Part shown: piece after piece, positions 60,795-64,000 of the stretch | Layout of the letters: the number at the start of each line of letters is the position of its first letter | Position numbering within the stretch: the stretch's first letter is position 1 | From: Caldilinea sp. CFX5 | Lineage (GTDB): Bacteria; Chloroflexota; Anaerolineae; Caldilineales; Caldilineaceae | Direction: 5' to 3' | NCBI GenBank assembly: GCA_021405325.1 | Contig: QWII01000001.1 | Span: forward strand, 62,001 to 126,000 | DNA length: 64,000 nt | Program-made: the position numbers and the translations under genes | Notes under the pieces: model-generated | Told to the model about the DNA's origin: nothing | Seen by the model: only the letters and a program-made list of their open reading frames with translations | Database searches by the model: none

Positions 60795-62720
60795 ATGGAA
60801 TTATTACAATACTGGACGATTGTACGGAAACGATTGTGGCTGATTATCCTCTTTGTCATCGTGGCCGCCATCGGCGCCGGCTACTATGTCTTGAGTCAAC
60901 CACTCCAGTATCGCACCAGCACCACGCTGGCCATCAGTCCGGCGGCTTTGAATTCGGCCGTGGCCTATCAGGTGGAAAATCAACTGGTGCCATTGGCCAA
61001 CACCTATACGGAGTTCATGAAAAGCCGCTCTTTTGCCCAATTGGTCGCTGCGCAATTACAGAAGCAGAGCTTGCCGCTACAGCCGACGGAAGAAGAGATT
61101 CTGGGGGCCATTATCACCCAGTATGTGCAGAATACCCAGCTCTTTCGGATTACAACCACCTTTCGCGATCCGGTGGTTGCCAAAGCGTTAGCCGATACCA
61201 CCGCCCATCTGTTGATCAACGCCAACCTGGAACGAATGCGCGCCGAACAGGCGGCCTTGCTGGAAGCCCAACTGGACACCAGTCGTGTGCAGGAACGCGA
61301 TCGGTTGATGGAACTCAACAATGTCCTGCGCGACGAGCTTAAGTTTTACGAAGATCAGATCGAGGCAATTCAGCAACAGATTGCGGCCTTACGCAATGGG
61401 CCACAGTCGAGCGAAGTAGATGCCCAGGTGCGCGAGTTGCGGACAGAATTGCTCCAATACCGGGGCGAACGCGTCACCCTCTTGGGCAGTTTAGCCGAAG
61501 CCCAAAAGGCGCTGTTGGTCGAAACCGACAAAAGCAACGCCCAGGTCGATACGGTGGTGGTGGTGGAAGAAGCGCTGTTGCCGGTGGGGCCATTGCCCCG
61601 CAATCTGTTACAACCTTTCCTGGCGGCGGTGGCGGCCGCCCTGGCATTAGGGCTGGCGGCGGCGTATGGCCTGGAATATATTGACTATACGGTGAAATCA
61701 CCGGAAGAGTTGGACGCCATCTACGGCATTCCCACCCAAGGCGTGATCGGGCATGTGGCGGAAGCCGACCGGGCACGGGAGGTTGGCGACAGTCTGATTA
61801 TGCTCAAGGCGCCCCGCTCGCCCATTGCCGAATCGATTCGGGCGCTGCGGACTTCGGTGCGCATGGCGGGCATTGGTAAACCCATCCGTTCGCTGCTGAT
61901 CACCAGCGCCGGTCCCGGCGAAGGCAAAACCTTTGTCACCACGAACCTGGCAATCAGCATCGCCCAAGCCGGCAAGCAGGTGATTCTGGTCGATCTGGAT
62001 CTGCGCAAGCCGCAGGTGCATAAACGCTTTGGCGTGCGCCCGGAACCCGGCTTTAGCAATCTGGTGGTTGAGCGCAATGAGTACACGCTGCAACAGGTGT
62101 TGCAACCAACCAGCATCCCCAATTTGCGCGTGTTGGCTTGTGGCACCATCCCGCCCAACCCGGCAGAATTGCTCAGTGCGGAGCAAAGTACCGATGTGCT
62201 GAAATTGTTACTGGAAAATGCCGACATGGTGATCTATGACACGGCGCCGGCCGCCACCGTGACCGATGCGATTTTGATCGCACCGCAGGTTGATGCTGTG
62301 TTACAGGTGGTGAATGCTCGTGGGCCGCGCATCGATCTGGTGCGCCGCACCAAAGAGTTGCTCGAACGCTCCGGCGCCCGTGTCATCGGTCCGGTGCTGA
62401 ATCGAGTCGCCATTATCGACCTGGGCTACTATGCCAACTACTATTACTATGGCGGCTACTATAACAGTGATCACGCCAATGCCACCGAGCGCAAGTGGCG
62501 CTGGCCCTGGCAACGGCGCCGGCGGCGACACCAGCGGCACACACAACCGGCGGCGCCAACCAGCGCCAACAATCATAGCGGCAAGCGAACCGGCGAGGAA
62601 GAGGCACGCTTTGCCATCAACACCATGACCAGCGAGGAAGCGCACAACCCATTTCACCGCACACGCCATGCGCCCAGCACCAATGGCGTCCAGGGTGACT
62701 ATACGCATCATAAGCAATGA
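60795..62720 (+). CDS. Wzz/BY-kinase fusion: polysaccharide tyrosine autokinase 2
   Basis: 641 residues from the ATG 16 bases after the epimerase stop; a longer frame from 60726 would overlap that gene. Wzz-type membrane segments at about 15-35 and 275-295 flank a helical loop. Kinase: Walker A GPGEGKTFVTTN (about 371), Walker A' VILVDLDLRKPQ, Walker B MVIYDTAPAATVTDA. Tyrosine cluster YYANYYYYGGYYNSD (about 544-558). A long basic, low-complexity tail follows (WRWPWQRRRRRHQRH). It is a diverged paralogue of the kinase at 47.3 kb and has no phosphatase next to it. Confidence 0.9.
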   Translation: MELLQYWTIVRKRLWLIILFVIVAAIGAGYYVLSQPLQYRTSTTLAISPAALNSAVAYQVENQLVPLANTYTEFMKSRSFAQLVAAQLQKQSLPLQPTEEEILGAIITQYVQNTQLFRITTTFRDPVVAKALADTTAHLLINANLERMRAEQAALLEAQLDTSRVQERDRLMELNNVLRDELKFYEDQIEAIQQQIAALRNGPQSSEVDAQVRELRTELLQYRGERVTLLGSLAEAQKALLVETDKSNAQVDTVVVVEEALLPVGPLPRNLLQPFLAAVAAALALGLAAAYGLEYIDYTVKSPEELDAIYGIPTQGVIGHVAEADRAREVGDSLIMLKAPRSPIAESIRALRTSVRMAGIGKPIRSLLITSAGPGEGKTFVTTNLAISIAQAGKQVILVDLDLRKPQVHKRFGVRPEPGFSNLVVERNEYTLQQVLQPTSIPNLRVLACGTIPPNPAELLSAEQSTDVLKLLLENADMVIYDTAPAATVTDAILIAPQVDAVLQVVNARGPRIDLVRRTKELLERSGARVIGPVLNRVAIIDLGYYANYYYYGGYYNSDHANATERKWRWPWQRRRRRHQRHTQPAAPTSANNHSGKRTGEEEARFAINTMTSEEAHNPFHRTRHAPSTNGVQGDYTHHKQ

Positions 62721-62798
62721 GGGTCCACCAAAATATAAGTTCGCGCTAGTACAGAGCGGCCTAAGTAAGCCAGTAGGTCAGTAGGACAGTAAGTCAGT

Positions 62799-62872
62799 CA
62801 CTGTCTCACTGTCTCACGTCTCACTGTCTCACTGTCTCACTGTCTCACTGTCTCACTGTCTCACTGGCAACT
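62799..62872. repeat. GTCTCACT tandem repeat
   Basis: Eight copies of GTCTCAC spaced 8 bases apart (one 7) run from 62803 to 62864. Just before, imperfect CAGTAGGTCAGTAGGACAGT sequence is of inverse sense and could pair with it. Non-coding, after the BY-kinase gene. Confidence 0.8.
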
Positions 62873-62897
62873 ATGGGTTTATTTACGCCGTTGTGGA

Positions 62898-62950
62898 CTA
62901 GGCGAATCCGTAACGTGTCACCGGTTAGGGCGGGTCGCGGATTCGCCTAG
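62898..62950. repeat. 13-bp hairpin CTAGGCGAATCCG
   Basis: Perfect arms 62898-62910 and 62938-62950, loop 27 nt. It resembles in style the hairpin at 34.2 kb (GACTCGCC/GGCGAGTC). Confidence 0.6.
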
Positions 62951-62995
62951 CGCAGTACAGGATGAAGATAGCACAAGAATGTTCGCCATTCCCTT

Positions 62996-64000
62996 ATGTA
63001 CACCTTAACTAGTACACCATCTGCACCAATGCCAACCGCAACTGCCGGCCTGACGCCGTGGCGCCGTCATCTGTTGACGGCGATTGAAGTTGGCGAAGTG
63101 GCGCTGATCGCCGCCGTTGGCGGACCGGCGCTCTTTGCCGAACAGATGGCGCCCGGCTGGCTGATCATCGGGTTGAGCTGCTTGCTCCTCCCCGGCGCGC
63201 TGCGCCTGCTGATTGGCGGCGCTTTCACCACCCCCACATTGGCCCTCTGGCCCTTGTTGCTGCTGGTCGGTCTGAGTTTGCTAACGCTCAAAGTGACCCC
63301 GTCGTGGGCGCACACCTGGCCGGAACTCGTGCGCCTGCTCTGGGGGGTGGCGCTCTGTCTGGCATTATTGCATTGGTGTCACCCGCATCATGCACCGGCA
63401 AGCGCCGCTTCCCGTCACCTGCCGCCGCGGCTGGCCTGGGCGACGATTGTTTTCTTTACCCTGGGGCTGGCGCTGACCACGGTCGGGTTACTCGTCATGG
63501 GGCCGACCCACAAGTTTGCCTGGCTGGATTACTGGCTGGCGCAACTACCGCAGTTCCCGTTAGCGGGTGTTAATGGGTTTAACCCGAACCGGGTGGCCGG
63601 GGTGGCAGTGCTGTTGGCCCCCTTTGCCCTGACGTTAACCGTGGGCCGCCTGCGCCACCATCGCCCCACCCGTGGCGAGTGGCTGATGTGGCTCGTCACC
63701 AAACCGGTGGCGGCGCTGCTGGCGCTCGGCTTTAGCGCCGCGGTGCTGCTTACCCAATCACGCGCGGCCTGGTTGGCGCTGGGCTGTGCGGCGTTGGTGA
63801 TGCTCAGCCAGCTTGGCCGGCGCGGTTGGGTGCTGCTGCTCCTCCTGGCGGTCGTTGGGGCAACAGTGGTAGCCGCTATTGGCCCTGGTCGGCTGCTGAC
63901 CGCGTTGACGGTGTATGACCCCCAGCAGGTAAGCGCCGACGCCTTGATCCAGGATCGCAACCTGGCCGGTCGCCTGCTCCTCTGGCAACGCGCGCTGCAT
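62996..64000 (+). CDS. O-antigen ligase family membrane protein 2, truncated by window end
   Basis: 335 residues are visible and the frame is open at the last base. Several membrane segments (VALIAAVGGPALF, LWPLLLLVGLSLL, LAWATIVFFTLGLAL, AALLALGFSAAVLLTQ) lead to LTQSRAAWLALGCAAL, the helix with the conserved Gln-Ser-Arg of WaaL/Wzy proteins; GVNGFNPNRVAGVAVLLAPF also fits. The large external loop begins near the end (NLAGRLLLWQRALH, compare SGRWEIW in the first ligase). It could ligate or polymerise EPS and is paired with the second BY-kinase as the first is with kinase 1. Confidence 0.7.
   Translation, partial: MYTLTSTPSAPMPTATAGLTPWRRHLLTAIEVGEVALIAAVGGPALFAEQMAPGWLIIGLSCLLLPGALRLLIGGAFTTPTLALWPLLLLVGLSLLTLKVTPSWAHTWPELVRLLWGVALCLALLHWCHPHHAPASAASRHLPPRLAWATIVFFTLGLALTTVGLLVMGPTHKFAWLDYWLAQLPQFPLAGVNGFNPNRVAGVAVLLAPFALTLTVGRLRHHRPTRGEWLMWLVTKPVAALLALGFSAAVLLTQSRAAWLALGCAALVMLSQLGRRGWVLLLLLAVVGATVVAAIGPGRLLTALTVYDPQQVSADALIQDRNLAGRLLLWQRALH

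Noticed and set aside
62799..62872. CRISPR-like array
   Set aside because: The repeats are 7-8 bases in direct tandem without spacers, and no cas genes are present; it is a simple tandem repeat.
1..64000. tRNA, rRNA or riboswitch genes
   Set aside because: None could be recognised by eye; no cloverleaf ends or conserved rRNA stretches were noticed, although a covariance search would be needed to exclude small RNAs.

Overview
The window is most likely a chromosomal segment of a Chloroflexota bacterium of the Anaerolineae/Caldilineae type. This is inferred from gene content, not from a marker gene. The signs are secreted proteins with long Pro-Thr linkers (PTPTPT, VPTVPT) that end in a short aromatic-Leu-Pro-x-x-x-Arg tail, an XRE-STAND-TPR regulator, DUF4012, two tyrosine autokinases, and many long palindromes between genes. 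No rRNA, tRNA or CRISPR array was seen.

Left part (1-19.3 kb): mixed metabolic and accessory genes. The 3' end of an FAD-linked oxidase is followed by a Gfo/Idh/MocA oxidoreductase and a Crp/Fnr regulator. At 2.77-5.88 kb lies the most unusual locus: a subtilisin-like (PatA-type) protease, a 72-residue CxGC protein, a stand-alone protein matching the C-terminal part of the cyanobactin protease PatG, and three small cysteine-rich peptides that share the N-terminal block MNMxGFSAE but differ completely afterwards. This reads as a compact RiPP-like (ribosomally made, post-translationally modified peptide) cassette and closes with a perfect 17-bp hairpin. After it come a serine-hydrolase lipoprotein, the STAND regulator, a GH140-like glycosidase, remnants of a toxin-antitoxin/YhcG region, an EamA transporter-CMD-esterase operon, a dioxygenase remnant, and a dipeptide/oligopeptide-type ABC importer (binding protein and two permeases).

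Middle and right part (19.8-64 kb): a large exopolysaccharide (EPS) locus. It holds secreted surface proteins and two paralogous secreted clan-A glycosidase-like proteins. An AT-richer block (24.3-32.0 kb) carries Wzy-like polymerase, Wzx-like flippase, a sulfotransferase, a pyruvyltransferase-like protein and two glycosyltransferases. A capEFG-like trio for UDP-N-acetyl-L-fucosamine follows with its glycosyltransferase, then a second sulfotransferase, a frameshifted priming sugar-phosphate transferase, an aminotransferase and a membrane 4,6-dehydratase (PglE/PglF-like pair). Beyond these are a membrane-fusion lipoprotein, two O-antigen-ligase-like proteins, two Wzz/BY-kinase fusions, a tyrosine phosphatase, DUF4012, GDP-fucose synthase, GDP-mannose dehydratase and a UDP-sugar epimerase. 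The housekeeping GTPase TypA/BipA sits inside this region on the minus strand. Together the genes predict a Wzx/Wzy-type capsule or EPS containing FucNAc, fucose and probably 4-amino-6-deoxy sugar and a uronic acid, possibly sulfated and pyruvylated, with chain length set by kinase/phosphatase cycling.

Nearly every gap downstream of a gene carries a long inverted repeat. Several belong to one family with AGGA(G/C)TTACGCA-like ends and an ACCTGTCAGG core, and one related element is flanked by a 9-bp direct repeat.
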